Positions 1-12,784 are shown, numbered from the stretch's first letter. The stretch is 64,000 bases of DNA from Bombyx mori (GCF_030269925.1 NC_085116.1:2666001-2730000), one strand, 5' to 3'. The notes: a model not told the origin generated them from the letters alone. Numbers and translations: made by a program.

Positions 1-962
1 CAAAAGCTTTTAAAATTTAAAAAATGCTTATATTGGTTGTTTTTATTGGAGTGGAGAGGTTACGGTCGTCTTGCGTTAAGCGCTAACCTTAAAACAAGTA
101 TAGCAATGGGACCAGTTGAGTATGTATGAACTATAGCGAAAGCTCTCATAAAGAACTAGGGGAGAACAAGGTAGGAAAAATGGTAAGAAAAGACTAAGAA
201 CAGCTAATAGATGAAACTAATATTTCTCTATATCAATATCATACTAATAATCTCTATTAGTAGAGAAACCGAAACAGATGTAGCCTGCATTAAATAGTAC
301 CTCAGAGTATTATTCTGCAAGTCCTCTGATGTCTACATAGGATCTTAATTTATCCACACTTCTCTAATATCCTTTTTATAAACACCAAAATCATCTAAGT
401 TTGGTTAATTTAGAAACCACTTTTTTGTAAAGTAAAAAATGTATTTGTTATTTGTAAGTCATGGCCCACGTTTTAAGTCCTATCGATCTGGGCTTTCAAA
501 TTTCATGTCTAGCGTTACTGTTGTAAAAGGCGACCAAGTTATTCACCGGAAAATGGTAAGGGGCTGCAATTGCTATTCGGCATTTACTGGTGGTATAGCT
601 AGTTAGATTGCATGTGTAACCAACATCCTTCATAACTGCCTTTTTCTGCCGCTACTCAGTCTTATATCCCGGTTTGAAAAGTAGCACAGCCGTTGTACAG
701 TAGGCTACGTACAGACGTATTCAGAGTAACTCCCAACCTAATGGTACTTCCAATTTCGGATCTGTGTTATCTTAAAAGAGCTCAAGCGACGAGCACGATA
801 ATAAATTAAGGTATTAGCCTAAACCTACCTGTTAATTAATGAAAAATTATATTTACAATCCGCAAATTAAGTACCTACAGCTTTCAAAAGGTTTTTTGTC
901 GCGATTATAAAACTAAGGTATTTCTATTGCCAGCGTCGATTTTAATGAAATATGTCTTTCAG
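1..962 (+). other. intron / upstream sequence of the first SLC25A35-like carrier
   Basis: AT-rich sequence ending in a pyrimidine tract and AG at 961-962, directly before a carrier exon, so it is read as the last intron of a gene whose earlier exons lie off the left edge. I see no other coding sequence or recognisable repeat here. Confidence 0.6.
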
Positions 963-1153
963 GTTCGGGTTCCCACGGCGCAGTCCTATACACGGGCATC
1001 GTGGACTGCATTACAAAAATATACAAGACAGAAGGCTTCCATGGGCTCTACAAGGGCTTGGGACCGCTGTACCTCAGGATAGCACCGCACACGACCCTGT
1101 CACTAGTTATATGGGACATTTTGAACAATATGCTAATACACAAGAAGCTTTAA
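963..1153 (+). CDS. SLC25A35: SLC25A35-like mitochondrial carrier, last exon only (partial)
   Basis: Terminal exon of an inner-membrane mitochondrial carrier of the SLC25A34/35 group. After the acceptor at 962 the exon enters at phase 1 (first two bases complete a split codon) and reads through YTGIVDC, GLYKGLGPLYLRIAPHT and LVIWDIL to a TAA at 1151-1153. These match the end of the third Solcar repeat in the two complete paralogues downstream ([44 protein letters not shown]), which use the same phase-1 last intron. The open frame starting at the ATG at 952 is out of frame with the carrier and is not the protein. Transport substrate is not established; the rest of the gene is outside the window. 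Confidence 0.9.
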
Positions 1154-1804
1154 CATTTTCGGTCGTTTTATTTCTCTCCCCTCATATAAAAACGAGTATT
1201 ATAGTATTTAACCCTCATTCTTCAGCAGCTGTTTTGATCAATGTATGAATTCCACTTATTTCCAAATTCGATTGCAAATTTTGTTTCTAAATTGCTGTTT
1301 CAAATTGACGCGTCATCTTTCCACTATGTATATTTCTTATATCTCCGTAGAGCTTATTACTCATGTTAATAAGTCAAAATCGTGAATAGTCGATGCTGGC
1401 GTATATCATGAGCTAGCAGCTATCAACCCCAGGCCTATTTCTAAGGGCAAACAGTCGAAATTCGTTCCAGTTGTTCAACTTTGAGTGGTGGGAGGAGTTT
1501 GACTGAACTGAATACTCACATTCACATTGTGATATCCAGGAGTTTCGGTAACCGCTTAAGGTGGAACCGTGAGGCCATTATTCCGCCCGCAACAACAACA
1601 ACAAGCAAGACAGACGAAGCAGCAGAAATTAAAAAATATATAAAATAATATATTATTATACTACGAATCCTAAGATTTCCATTAAATTTCCCGCTTAAAT
1701 CTAACTGTAGGAGTACTTACTACTTATGTACTTAACTTTTATACTTTACTCTTTTTTTTCCTGGTGGTCTAGAGAGAACATAATATCAGCGTAACTTTAA
1801 CTAT

Positions 1805-2030
1805 TAGGTGAGCTCACGAGGATCAAACCTGACGATGTTGCTAATACGAACCCTAGCAAGAGCCGCGCTTCGCAGAATCTACCACCGGAACGGAAACGTG
1901 ACCTACTGAGAAGATCCGGCGAGAAACTCAGTGGGCTGTGTCTGTGGGTTAATTTACTCGCCGAGCCCTTCGTCGCATGCGGCGGGTTCGACGAGAACGA
2001 TGACTGGGGTACTTTACCTCAGTGGAAGTA
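1805..2030 (-). mobile_element. 3' fragment of a LINE (family B)
   Basis: One of about a dozen copies in this window of a 200-300 bp segment with the landmarks GTGAGCTCAC, CTACCACCGG, GAAGATCCGGCGAGAAACTC and GGGTTAATTTACTCG. The longest copies (13868-14205 and 57868-58232) include the end of a reverse-transcriptase ORF, so these are read as 5'-truncated LINE 3' ends. This copy is antisense to the + strand. Confidence 0.75.
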
Positions 2031-2161
2031 ATACATAAACACATGACTGTCTAACGTATACGGGGATTTTATCGTGTAGGAATAATGTAAACACAGACCT
2101 TTTAAATATTTACTAAATGAATAACTCTAAAATAGAATATTAAAATACCACAGAACATCAT

Positions 2162-2644
2162 CTACCTACGTCGGGTATTTGGCGGTGAATATTGTAACTC
2201 CCAATAAAAAATCGATGAACATTCAGAACTAAAGTCTTCCTCAAAACTTAAATTATTCTCCGATTGATCATCTAGACGGTTGCTCCTTCGACATATATCC
2301 AATTCCGATCGTTGAGAATCTAACGATACGCCATCTAATGCTGTTTTGTTCGAATATCTCTGTCTTTTCTCTGAATTTCTTTTAATCTGAGCATCATGAC
2401 TGCTACTGGTGATACTGTATTTCAACGGTTGATATTCCTTAAGGGAGACTCCATCTCGCACTTGCATTTCAAGGCAATATCGCCCGTCTAACTTAGTAAT
2501 TAAAACTGTAGGTTTGTCTTTTGCATCCTTCTTAGGTTTTTCAGCTGGTTTCGACTTTATCGAAGTCGCGTCCCGCAATTTCCCTGCATTAAAAATGCGT
2601 AGGAGACGCTTAGAAATGGCACCAGGCTTCCACCCATTTTTCAC
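2162..2644 (-). CDS. extra or alternative terminal exon of the cysteine-rich gene
   Basis: A good acceptor (AG at 2645-2646) opens a phase-0 exon of 160 codons plus stop. It starts VKNGWKPGAISKRLLRIF and continues KPTVLITKLDGRYCLEMQV, parallel to MWKPGATNKHVVRLLRIA and RPLLVVQKKDGEYTVTMET in the exon at 4463-2925. It ends just after WELQYSPP, which aligns with WLIEFTPP of the longer exon, so the GPDGK/GFW/DGY half is missing. No separate upstream exons fit in the 280 bp before it, and its entry phase matches the donor at 4536. It is therefore either an alternative last exon of the gene at 6201-2925 or a decaying duplicate. The frame is open throughout, which favours use or recent origin. Confidence 0.6.
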   Translation of the reverse strand: MKNGWKPGAISKRLLRIFNAGKLRDATSIKSKPAEKPKKDAKDKPTVLITKLDGRYCLEMQVRDGVSLKEYQPLKYSITSSSHDAQIKRNSEKRQRYSNKTALDGVSLDSQRSELDICRRSNRLDDQSENNLSFEEDFSSECSSIFYWELQYSPPNTRRR

Positions 2645-2924
2645 CTGATAATATCATAAGTATTCATTAAATAACATAAAATAGAAAATAAGTATTCAAA
2701 AAAAAAGAAAAAAAACGCTTACTTTACGAATCTTCAAAATGAAAAATACTGAAAAACTTCAAGTAAAAGAGAAACAAGAAAACAGAACATAAATAATTTT
2801 CATCTTATATAACGTAACAAAATGTAACCTAAAACCATTAACAGATTAACTTAATACACATTACATATTACAACAATAAATTATATGCATCAAATCAAAC
2901 AATAACTTAAACACAGTAACACAC

Positions 2925-5900
2925 TCAGCCTGCTTGAGTATTAGCACACTTGCTGTTCGCTGACAATGCGAGAAGCTTCTCTATTTGTTGTTGTTTCATC
3001 AACTCAGAGTTTATAAACGAATGAAAACACGGTACGTGAAAAGAACTCAAACTAATGCCTTGACCTTTTAAAGTATCTAGCCTCTGTTCGGGTCTAGTAT
3101 TCTTGAAGTCTTTTAAACGGAAATATGTTTTATTTCCAAACTCATCCATGGCTACAACACCTTTATCGGAGGGTACAGGATGTTTACATTTAACCTTTTC
3201 TAAAAGGGAAGTGTAAACGTTATTTGCCACTCTTTGCTCGTTGTTGTCTTTCCTCTTGCTTGACAGAGGACTTTTTGGAATAACAAATGGTTGAGGGATT
3301 TTGACATCGTCTCCATGGGCTAGCATGTCTTTTAATGTCGACAGCAAAAGCTTTTTGTCTTGTCCGTGGCCTAAAATACCCATTTTTGATAAGTCCTTCG
3401 GTGATGCGTCACCAAAACAACTCCAGCTTGCTTCAGAAGGCTTGTATGTGGGTTTAATACCACTTTTATCGCCCTTTCTGCTCTTCTTTAGTGACGTTAT
3501 GTTTCGAGATTTTTTATAAAATCTCCATTTTCCTTGGGGATCAATAAAGCCATCAATCCCTACGACCAACCATTTTCCGTTCACCATTTGGAATTTTCCA
3601 GTTTCACAATCAACTTGTTCATTATTTGGACCGATGAAATTGTTCGGTGCCCATCGTCCATCCGGAGCAACGTAACCATCGATGTTTATATCCAACCACT
3701 TGTGATCAGGACTCCAAAATCCGCCCAGGTCGCTACATTGTTGCTTTCCATCGGGCCCCTTGAAGAACCTAGGAACAGGATTACCATATCTGTCCAAAAG
3801 CTTTACTCTGTAATCCAGGTATGTGTATTGGGTGGTGTTGTCAACTTTTAAAACTTTCTTTTTTTTGTAACCCGAATCATAATATGCAACAGGTGGTGTG
3901 AATTCAATAAGCCATTCATCAGAATCCGTTTCAGAGGCCATTGTTGAACTATCCGCCGAACATGAACACGATGCATCGATGTTGGCTTTGACTTCGTCCG
4001 TAATCGCTGGAAAGCATGGACAGTCAGGACTTTCGGCATCGGGTAAAATACCAAGGGCTTGTTGATAAGTTTTCAAACATATTTCACGGCAAACGTCTTT
4101 GAAAGCGCTTTGCACAAATTGCCGCTGGGCTCTTTCAAGGCGTCTTTGTTCTCGTTCTTTTCTTTTCTGTCGCTGCTTATTCTCCTCATCCGTTCTCCCT
4201 ATGGTGTATGTGACTAGAGGTTTCTCTTCATATGGAACTTGATTCACAGCTCTCGGTTTCGCATATGTTTTCATTGTTTCCATAGTCACAGTGTATTCAC
4301 CATCTTTCTTTTGTACCACTAGCAAAGGTCTCTTTAAAGGCCTTTTCTTCTTCCCAGTGTCTTTTTTCTTCTTTTTAGTTAAGACATCATCTGGATTTCG
4401 TGCTATTCTAAGTAACCTCACTACATGTTTATTTGTGGCTCCTGGCTTCCACATCGGGCGAAACTATGAAAAAAAAAACAAAATAAAAAAAAACAAAGAT
4501 GTATCACTATTTAGCAAAAAGAAATTATAAGATACCTTCAAGCCTGGCACATTATCAGCTGTCCACAACCATCCCATATTTTTAGGTACTACTCCTAAAG
4601 TGCCAGTACAGGGTAAAGCACATTGACTGTGTCCTATCTGAGGGGCTGTAACATAAAAAAGTATTTATGCACAATTAATTTTAGCGCAAAATTTGATGGA
4701 AAAAAAAAACAAAGTACGTACGTATACCTTGATATCCGTAGTTGAATTTAAATCTGTCATCTTTATTTTTCTTTTTCCCTTTTTTAGTATCTCTTTCGGA
4801 TTCTACGCTCTTATCTGGAGCAGCTGACCTTTTGTCTGATGCTGCCGATTTTGAACCTTTACCACTTCTTTGACTGTCGTCCTTCTTTTTACTTTCACTG
4901 CCAGATGTACTTAACGTTTTAAGCTTATTTTTATCAACAAGCTTATGGAATATGGGACAGGGGAAAATCTCCTGTCCCTTATGAAGGTCCTCGCCAGTAT
5001 TTTCGTAACCTCCACATGTGGTACAATACGTTGTTTTCCTTGTAAATCCAAACGTGCACTCACAAGAGCAAAAACATGGACCTTTATCAGTCAAATTAGC
5101 GTTAATTTTTCCACTAATTTCGTCAACTGTTTCAATAATATTGCAGCAACCTTTTTGTAGATCAGATAAATCAAGGCGAATCCCGTGGTCTGGTTTACAA
5201 TTATTTTTTTCAGAATTCGTTTTTTCACATTGGGGATTATCGCATTTTGTAATATTTAGCAAGCCAATTTTTTCTTCCGACAAACTAGGCCGATTGCTGT
5301 CAACGGTAAAATAATTAACAGAGTAAACTTGGTTTTTCTTTGGACCATTATCTTCTCCCAATATGTAATTTAGTAGGTCTATTTGTCTTTCGTTCACTAA
5401 TTCAGATTCATTAGAATTATTTTCTGTGCAAACACTTTCTATAGGTTCATCATTTCTTTCAAAGTTTGAACTTTTATTCAAAATATTACTGCTAGATCGA
5501 TCCAGATTTTTAACTTCATTAAAATTATCTTTGGATTTATTTATCAGTGACCTTCTACCACTTTTATGTGCGTAATTCAAATGTTTACTATTGAAAGCGG
5601 TATTGATTGTATCATTCTTAAAATCGTTAATCAATGGCTTTTTGATAAACGATGTTTTGCTTCCAACTGAAGCGTTTAAAATATTGCACGTATTATCATT
5701 TACAAGCGCTAATCGTATATTTACTTTAAAAATCACTATACATTCTGCCGAATGATTAGACGGACCATAGCAATCGGCGGAAAACTGAACAGATTCTGGA
5801 TTATCCCCATGCAAAAGTTTCGATAAATAATCATATGTCATTGGATCCCACGGTATTTTTGTTTCACCAAATAACTGTGTAGAATTTTCCTTTTTGTATA

Positions 5901-6201
5901 TTAAGATACAAATAGGATTTAACTTTATAGTTTTCATTAGCAATCTAATGTTCATTGGAAATAAAATAGATTGGTACAATTGCTTATTTTCGTCTATTGG
6001 AAGTGATTCATCTGATTCATGGCAAACCTTTGATTTTCTAGTTTTCTTTCTCCTGCCCTTGTTACTGCTATGAATACTAGATAAATCTATTGTGAATACA
6101 TCTGCAAATTTGACTTTAAGAAGGAATTCTTTGTCAGAGCTGCCTGTCTTAAAGCTATTTGCAGTGATCTCAAATAAGAACATCGAATCCGAAAAAGTCA
6201 T
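2925..6201 (-). CDS. insect cysteine-rich protein of unknown function, copy 2 (3 exons)
   Basis: Exons 6201-4728, 4645-4536 and 4463-2925 join in phase (phase 1, then phase 0) to about 1040 residues. The N-terminus (MFLFEITANSFK, KFADVFTIDL, then IPWDPMTYDYL) parallels the neighbouring copy at 12784-7786 and may be a compact beta domain. A middle cysteine cluster (CFCSCECTFGF, TTYCTTCGGYENTG, then CPIFHKL) looks metal-binding. The linker exon has PKNMGWLWTADNVPGLK. The last exon has a basic WKPGA segment, a CSCSADSS patch, EWLIEFTPP, and a run of FKGPDGKQ, GGFWSPDH, DGYVAPDGRW and DGFIDPQGKW motifs. I believe the two halves correspond to the arthropod domains Pfam calls DUF4776 and DUF4770, but that is from memory. 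No function is known to me. Confidence 0.75.
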
Positions 6202-6355
6202 TTTTTAAAAACACTTTCTAATACAGGATTCTTTCTAAATTGCTTTTTGGTAAATCTTTACCACATGATTTTTTCCCTAGAGTAATTCTAACCGAATTGT
6301 AAAATAAAATACTTGCAATTTGTTCCGCTGCCTAAATTTATGTGACAAACTGTTT

Positions 6356-7030
6356 TTATAATTTGTTTGTACTTGACATTTTTTGACAACTGTTTTTAAA
6401 GGTTTTTAATTTTATAATGAAGGTCAATATCTGTTTAAGTAAATAATGAATACTTAGGACAAACTGTTCAGCTGAGTTAGCCCAACTTTGAGAAAGAGGC
6501 CAATCGTCGAATTTAACTCGGATCGGTAGAAAATTAGGCAGAATTTTCTCATCCCAAATACTGCAATGAGTATTGCCAGTATTGCCACATACAGTGAGAA
6601 GAGTCACCCAAGGAGCAATAGAGAAGACTGCTAGGAGTTTCCCTGTGCGATCAAATCTGGAATGATCGAATTCCCATGAACACCATGGTAACTGGCATGC
6701 GAGGTTGAAGTGACAGCGGCGGGACACATTGCTCGCAGAACGAATGTCTGCAGGGGTCAAAAAGGGGTCTCGGGTAATGCCCGCGCATCATAAGGTGCAG
6801 CATGAGCAGGCCACCCACAACGTGGATCGAAAACCTGTAAAAGGTCGCAGGAATCCACTGGCTGCGGGTGGTGCCTGAGCTAGTTCATCACATTAGTTCC
6901 AGTCATTGTGACAAACCTCGGGGTAGTCCTACAAGCAGCAGTGGTAGTCTATAGCCTTATTGACTGACTCAATGGCACAATAGCACAGCGCCCCTGATCC
7001 TGAGCTCGTTTATATGAAGTGTATTATTAT
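6356..7030 (-). repeat. GC-rich insert, probable dispersed repeat remnant
   Basis: Base composition rises sharply between about 6470 and 7010 against AT-rich flanks. On the - strand it reads CHFNLACQLPW, FDHSRFDRTGKLLAV and CGNTGNTHCSIWDEK, phrases I associate with repeated sequence in moth genomes, but I cannot name the family. It precedes a Bm1 SINE. It is treated as mobile-element debris rather than a gene. Confidence 0.35.
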
Positions 7031-7037
7031 TATCATT

Positions 7038-7468
7038 ATTTTATTGCTTAGATGGTTATACGAGCTCACAGCCCACATGGTGTTAAGTGGTTACTGGAGC
7101 CCATAGACATCTACGACGTAAATCCACCTTGAGATATCAGAGTTCTAAGGTCTCAGTATAGTTACAATGGCTGCCCCGCCCTTCAAACCGAAACGCATTA
7201 CTGTACTGTTTCAGGGCAGAAATAGGCAGGGTGGTGGTACCTACCCGCGCGGACTCACAAGAGGTCCTACCACCAGTAATTACGCAAATTATAATTTTTC
7301 GTATTTGATTTTTATTACACGTTGTTATTCCTTCACCGTGGAAGTCAATCGTGAACATTTGTTGAGTACGTATTTCATTAGAAAAATTGGTACCCGCCTG
7401 GGATTCGAACACCGGTGCATCGCTCAGCACGAATGCACCGAACGTCTTTATCCTTTAGGCCACGACGA
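7038..7468 (-). mobile_element. Bm1 SINE, near full length
   Basis: The tRNA-derived head (reverse complement of TATCCTTTAGGCCACGACGA with the B-box-like GGTTCGAATCCC region) lies at the right end. The body contains the ACGGCAGAAATAGG, GTGGTGGTACCTACCCG and CCGTGGAAGTCAATCGTGAA landmarks. The 3' tail (TTGCTTAGATGG in this orientation) is at the left. About 430 bp, close to the expected full length. Confidence 0.85.
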
Positions 7469-7785
7469 CCTCAAGGACGACGTGATTTGTCTCCGATCAT
7501 TTAGGCTGATGGTGATGACGGAATTTAATTCTGAGCTCTTCAAATTAGAAATAGGCAGACGAGTCTGCGAAGCAGTCATACATACCAAATTAAACAGCCT
7601 TATTATGCAAACAATTAAGATGGAAATATTTTTCGCGCTACTTTACAAGCTGGACTTGAAATTAAACACGCTAAACAGATGACTAGTATCTTGCATTTAA
7701 GATGCTTATCAACGGCTTTGATTGTTAGACTAAAACTCATGAGAAACAAGAATAAAACGAAATGATAAAATAGTTTACATCTAAT

Positions 7786-10700
7786 TTAACATTTTGTTAA
7801 TGATGATTCACGTGTACAATTTGAATAATTCTTACTGAGCGACGAATCATGCATAGTGAAGGGGGAAATTTTCTTTCTGGGTGTATTTGAGGCTCTGTTA
7901 GCTTTCATCGGAGGTTTCAACTCTCTCAGATCATCATATATTTCGAGTCCTTGCATTATTTCGCGATATTTAGCTAGTTTTTTGGGATCCATATACGACA
8001 TTCCTTGGGACTTAGCCGGCGACTTACTTCTAGTATATTTAACAGCAACGTTCATAACAATTGGGTTCTTCGACTTCGGTACCGAATTAGAAACACTTTT
8101 CCGTGTTTTATTTTCGTTATTGAAATTAACTTTTGCAGGGAGCGCTTTTTTACTTTTAGCACCGATCTCTGGAGTTATTTGTGGGCTTTTACCCTTTTCA
8201 TCGAGCTTACTTTTCTGTACCAAGTCAGGTTTAACCTCTTTGATAATTTTTTTATTACCAATAGTCGATGATGTTAAAGTTGATTTTGATTTACCACTCC
8301 TAGCTCCTCTCGACTTGGAGTACCACGCCCATTTTCCATCTTTGTCGATGTAGCCATCCACACCAATCTTCAAATTACGTCCATTGCTGTCCGTGAAAAA
8401 ACCCTCTTCGGCAGAGTAAAACATACCATCGGGTCCGGTAAAGTTCATTGGTACCCAACGATTATCTGGACCTATGTATCCATCTTTGTTTATTTCCATC
8501 CAGAAATGATCCGGGCCCCAGAAACCACCTAGATCACTGCATTCTTGTTTCCCATCCGGGCCTTTAAAGAACCTTGGTACAGGACTACCATGTTTATCTA
8601 CTAATTTAACTTTGTAATCCAAATAAGTGTATTGGGTCTCGTTGTCATTCAAGAGCGGAGGGTGTTTAGCTTTTGCATCCCACTTTGCTGCCGGCGGACT
8701 GAATTCGATAGTCCATTCGTCACCATCGGTATCGCTACTGGAAACACTAGCTTCGTCAGAGCAGGAGCACGAGTCAATCGGAGGAGTTAGGTTTTCGAGA
8801 GGTTGAGTGCTGCAAGGACAATCTGGATCATTGGGGTTTGGCGGTGGAAGCAAACCTATGGCTTGGTTGTACGCTTTCAAACAAATTTCTTGACATTTAT
8901 CTCTGAATGTGGACTGTAACAATCTACTCTTTCTTCTCGTTTCTCTACGTTCTTTCCTCTCACGACGTTTTTGTATTTTAACTTTTTCTTCTTCCGTTTT
9001 ACCAATAGTGTAAACTAGAGGTTGTTTTTCTTCGTAAGGAAATTGGTGAACTAAACGTTCTTTTGAATACTGTTTTAGAACTTCCATCTGTACTGTGTAC
9101 TCTCCGTCTTTTTTCGTAACCACAATTGTCGGTTTAAGCTCTATCTTTTTCTTTCTTTGCTGCTGGGCTCTCTTTTTCTTGGCTAAAACATCGACACCTT
9201 CCCTCAAAGCTCTGTATCTCCTTACCAATATTTTATTAGCTGCTCCTGGTTTCCATTTAGGCCTTGGCTGTAAGTAATTTATTTGTATAATTAAAACTAT
9301 AAAAGGTTCAATGTTTTGTTTATTCTTGACAACCTTCCAAATATTTGACTAATATAATATTTAAAAAATCTTCTCAAAATTTCGCAAGTAATTTAATTTA
9401 AGATTACCTATCTATCTATCACTTAATGCGTGACTATACAAACCACAGAATATTGAAAATATTAAAATTTATTCCACAAAATATTTAACCATTATATTTT
9501 AAGCTTTATAAAATATCATTAAGTAAATAACACTGAGCTGCGAATCTTGTACACCTTAAAAAAACTAATGAAATCTCACCTTCATTCCTGGTATGTCTTC
9601 TGCCGTCCAATTCCATCCCATGTTCTTTGGAACAGGAGGATATGGATACCTGATTTCCTGTTTCTTTTCAACTACAACTGGTTCTAAAAACAAAAACTTT
9701 ATTATTTTTATTGATTTATGAAAGAGCCCTTAGGCATCAAAACATGAATACCGTCACCCAACCCGAGACATTGAGTCGAAGTCTCCATTCTTTTTTTTTA
9801 TTGCTTAAATGGGTGTACGAGCTCACAGCCCACCCGGTGTTAAGTGATTACTGGAACCCATAGACATCTACAACGCATATGCGCCACCCACCTTGAGATA
9901 TACATTCTAAGGTCCCAGTATAGTTATAACGGCTGCCCAGCCCTTAAAACCGAAACACATTACTGCTTCACGGCAGAAATAGGCAAGATCTTACCACCAA
10001 TAAATACGCAAATTATAATTTGCGGGTACGATTTTTTTACACGATGTTATTCCTTCACCGTGGAAGTCAATCGTGAACATTTGTGAAGCACATATTTCAT
10101 TAGAAAAATTGGTACCCGCCTACGGGATTTGAACACCGTTGCATCGCTAGGTATGATTGCACCGGACGTCTTATCCTTTAGGCTACGACGACGATGCTTG
10201 GTACCTATGTTACGGCAGCCCCGCTATACCTGAAACGCTGACTACTTTGTAGCACAAATAGGATAGTGCCAGGTCATTATACCATGTTCATCTTCCAAAG
10301 GATCTACAACATCCAAGATTATCCAATAAAGTACAAAATTACCATAATACTATATTCTTTGCCTACTTCAACACTGCTGCTAATATACTCGTACATACAA
10401 ATTTACTAATTGATGGCTTATATGTATAAATAGCGGCAAATATTATTTAACAATTATTATTTCAAGAAAAACTAACGTTCTTCTTCTACATTTGCCGTGA
10501 ACTTTCCGATTTTCTTCTTCTCTTGTTTAGGTTTTTTTGTTTTAGTCTCTTCTTCCTTTTTGTCTGTAAAACTTTTCGCTGAACGCGAACTGGCCAACTT
10601 TTTATCCGATGAAGCTCCAGTCTTGGAAGCTGTAGTTTTCATGCTTTTAAGACTAAGTGTGTCATTCTGCTTCTTCTTTTCATCTTCTTCAGGCCATGGG

Positions 10701-12784
10701 CTATTAACCTTAATGTATTTTTTGTCATATAACTTATGGTACACAGGGCAAGGGTGAGGCTTAGCAAATTCAGGCTGATCTTTCATATCAGTACCTAAGC
10801 TCTCATAGCCACCGCAAACAGCACAATACGTGGTTTTGTTCGAAAATTTAAAATCGCAAACACAATCGCAGTAACAAGGATCATCAGTGTCAACTTTGCT
10901 TTTCTTCTGTTGGCTTAAGTCAACAATAAGGTCTTTGACTTTCTCAGCAACATCGCAAGTCTTCACACCACATGAATTGTATATGTTAGCAAGGTCTAGT
11001 ACAACATCGCTGTCAGCTGGACTTGGGGTCAAATTAGCTTGTTTCGTACGACACGAGGGTGTTTCACATTTGGAGTCGTCTGTATCCTTCGTCATAGCGG
11101 CGGAAGAGCAAGCACTTTTTGAGCATAGAGTTTTCTGCGAAGCTTTGACACTCGGGCAGCTACTCGAACAATACTTAAAATTTGAAGATGAAGATGCTGG
11201 TGAATTCGTTGCACTTGTTTTGTTATCTTGTCCGTGTTCGACGGTACAGTAATAAACTTGAAAAACTCGTTCACTTGGTTTCTTGAATGGACATTCTTGC
11301 CCATCACATTGACTAGCTTCGCTATCACTTTCATCGCACGCTTTTTCGCAGAGAGAATCGCATGATTTCTTTTTAGTTAAAGCTTCCTGCATTTGTTTTA
11401 CACATGCACACTGAGTAGAAAGACCTTCTAGAGTAGTTCCTTGAGTGAAAGGCCCTTCGTGACGCAAAAACTCTTGTATTTTTGCTGCAAGTGTACACGT
11501 TTTGCTGCCACAGGGACCAACTATTTCATTGATATTGAATTCTCTGTTGTCTTCTTCAACTAAATTTTCAATATATGCTCTGATATCTCGAGCGATTCGA
11601 CAATCAGGCCTGCCACAAGGACCACGTATATTAGCGACGTCAAAATTGACGCGTCCTGTTCCTCCAATTTTGCTTGTATCACCTTTTGTACAGATAGGGC
11701 ATGGTCCACTCTGTACTTCGTTTCTGAAGTGCTCGGCTAGTTTGCCTTCCGGCCATGCAGTCTCTTTACAATAACATAGCCTATCAATATCAGTAGCTCG
11801 AATCCTAGGTCTTATGGTGGGACGAGGAGTTAGCATTCTCATATTATCATTACAAGATATGATTATGTTTCGCACGTAATCAATAATGAAATTAACATCT
11901 GGACATTTTTCTGGTGCTTTATATAATGAATCCGGAGGCTTATCGGCTTTCCCCATGCAACAGTAGTCACCTTCCTTAAAGAAACTCAAGTTAGCTCCCG
12001 GAGCGTTTTTGTAATCTGCATAAACTATTTTAGTGTCGGTCTTTGGCTTGTCAACGACGTAATTATTGTCTATTTTGTTACTATTTTCTTCGAAAATTTC
12101 ATCTGTAGTCTTCATGGTACACATGTAAGACGTAGTTTTAGAATTTATACCGGTATAAAGATACTTTTTCACAGCTGGATCTTCTGTCAAAGTCCGAAAA
12201 GCCACTGTTACTCTATCAGACAAATACGAAAGCTTTATTTGGATGCCTAATTTTGCCATAAGTTTTGCTGTACCTTCCTCAAACACATTATATTCTTCTT
12301 TTAAGGTTACGGGCGGTGGCTCTTGGCAATTGTAGATTTTTTCCAAATAAGACAAAAACATAGGATCCCAGGGAATGAAAGTAGCACCAATGAAAGCCAA
12401 ATTTTCTTCTTTACTCCAAAGAGAAACTTCCATGGGAAATTTCTTCATATTTTGTAAAAGAAATTCTGCGGTACTCGAGAAGAGTACTGATTGGCCCGAC
12501 TGTATGGCTGGTTCTGGAGGAGGTTCTTCCACTTTACCTTTACCTTTACCTTTACCTTTCTTTCCTTTTTTAGGAGCAGCTTTTTTCTTTCCCTTTTTCC
12601 CTGGTGGTTCGGGCGGTAAAGGCGGTGGTTCCGGCATTGTTATATGCATTTGTTTCGGATCTTTGAGTTCGAGAGAAAATATATCTGCAAAATCACTCCT
12701 AATAACCAGATGTCGGCTTTCAACCAAACTCTTTACACTTTCGACGACAACCTCGAATAAAAACATGGCATTGCTAACGGCCAT
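7786..12784 (-). CDS. insect cysteine-rich protein of unknown function, copy 1 (3 exons)
   Basis: Exons 12784-10477, 9683-9580 and 9267-7786 join in phase to about 1297 residues. Exon 1 opens with MFLFEVVVESVKSL, a proline/lysine-rich stretch with four GK pairs, and IPWDPMFLSYL. It is then rich in spaced cysteines: CYCKET, repeated CG-x2-C units (CGRPDCRIA, CGSKTCTLA, CGVKTCDVA), and the closing CYCDCVCDFKF / YCAVCGGYESLGTD. The linker exon has PKNMGWNWTAEDIPGMK. The last exon has WKPGAANK, TIEFSPPAAKW and the FKGPDGKQ-GGFWGPDH-DGYIGPDNRW-DGYIDKDGKW series. The exon 1 donor (AAC|GTTAGT, with an in-frame TAG inside the intron) is weak and is inferred from the paralogue. The gene lies head-to-tail with copy 2, so it is a tandem duplication. 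Function unknown. Confidence 0.75.
9790..10195 (-). mobile_element. Bm1 SINE in intron 2 side of the copy-1 gene
   Basis: Same layout as the copy at 7038-7468: tail (TTTTTTATTGCTTAAATGGG) left, tRNA-like head (TATCCTTTAGGCTACGACGA) right, about 405 bp. It lies in the first intron of the cysteine-rich gene, in the same orientation as the gene. Confidence 0.85.
12540..12575 (-). repeat. hexanucleotide repeat inside coding exon
   Basis: Several copies of a CTTTAC unit in tandem, coding for alternating Gly-Lys in the basic region of the cysteine-rich protein near residues 70-85. Length variation here would change the protein without a frameshift. Confidence 0.8.

Noticed and set aside
952..1248. 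98-codon + strand ORF starting at 952
   Set aside because: It starts before a splice acceptor and is out of frame with the clear carrier exon at 963-1153.
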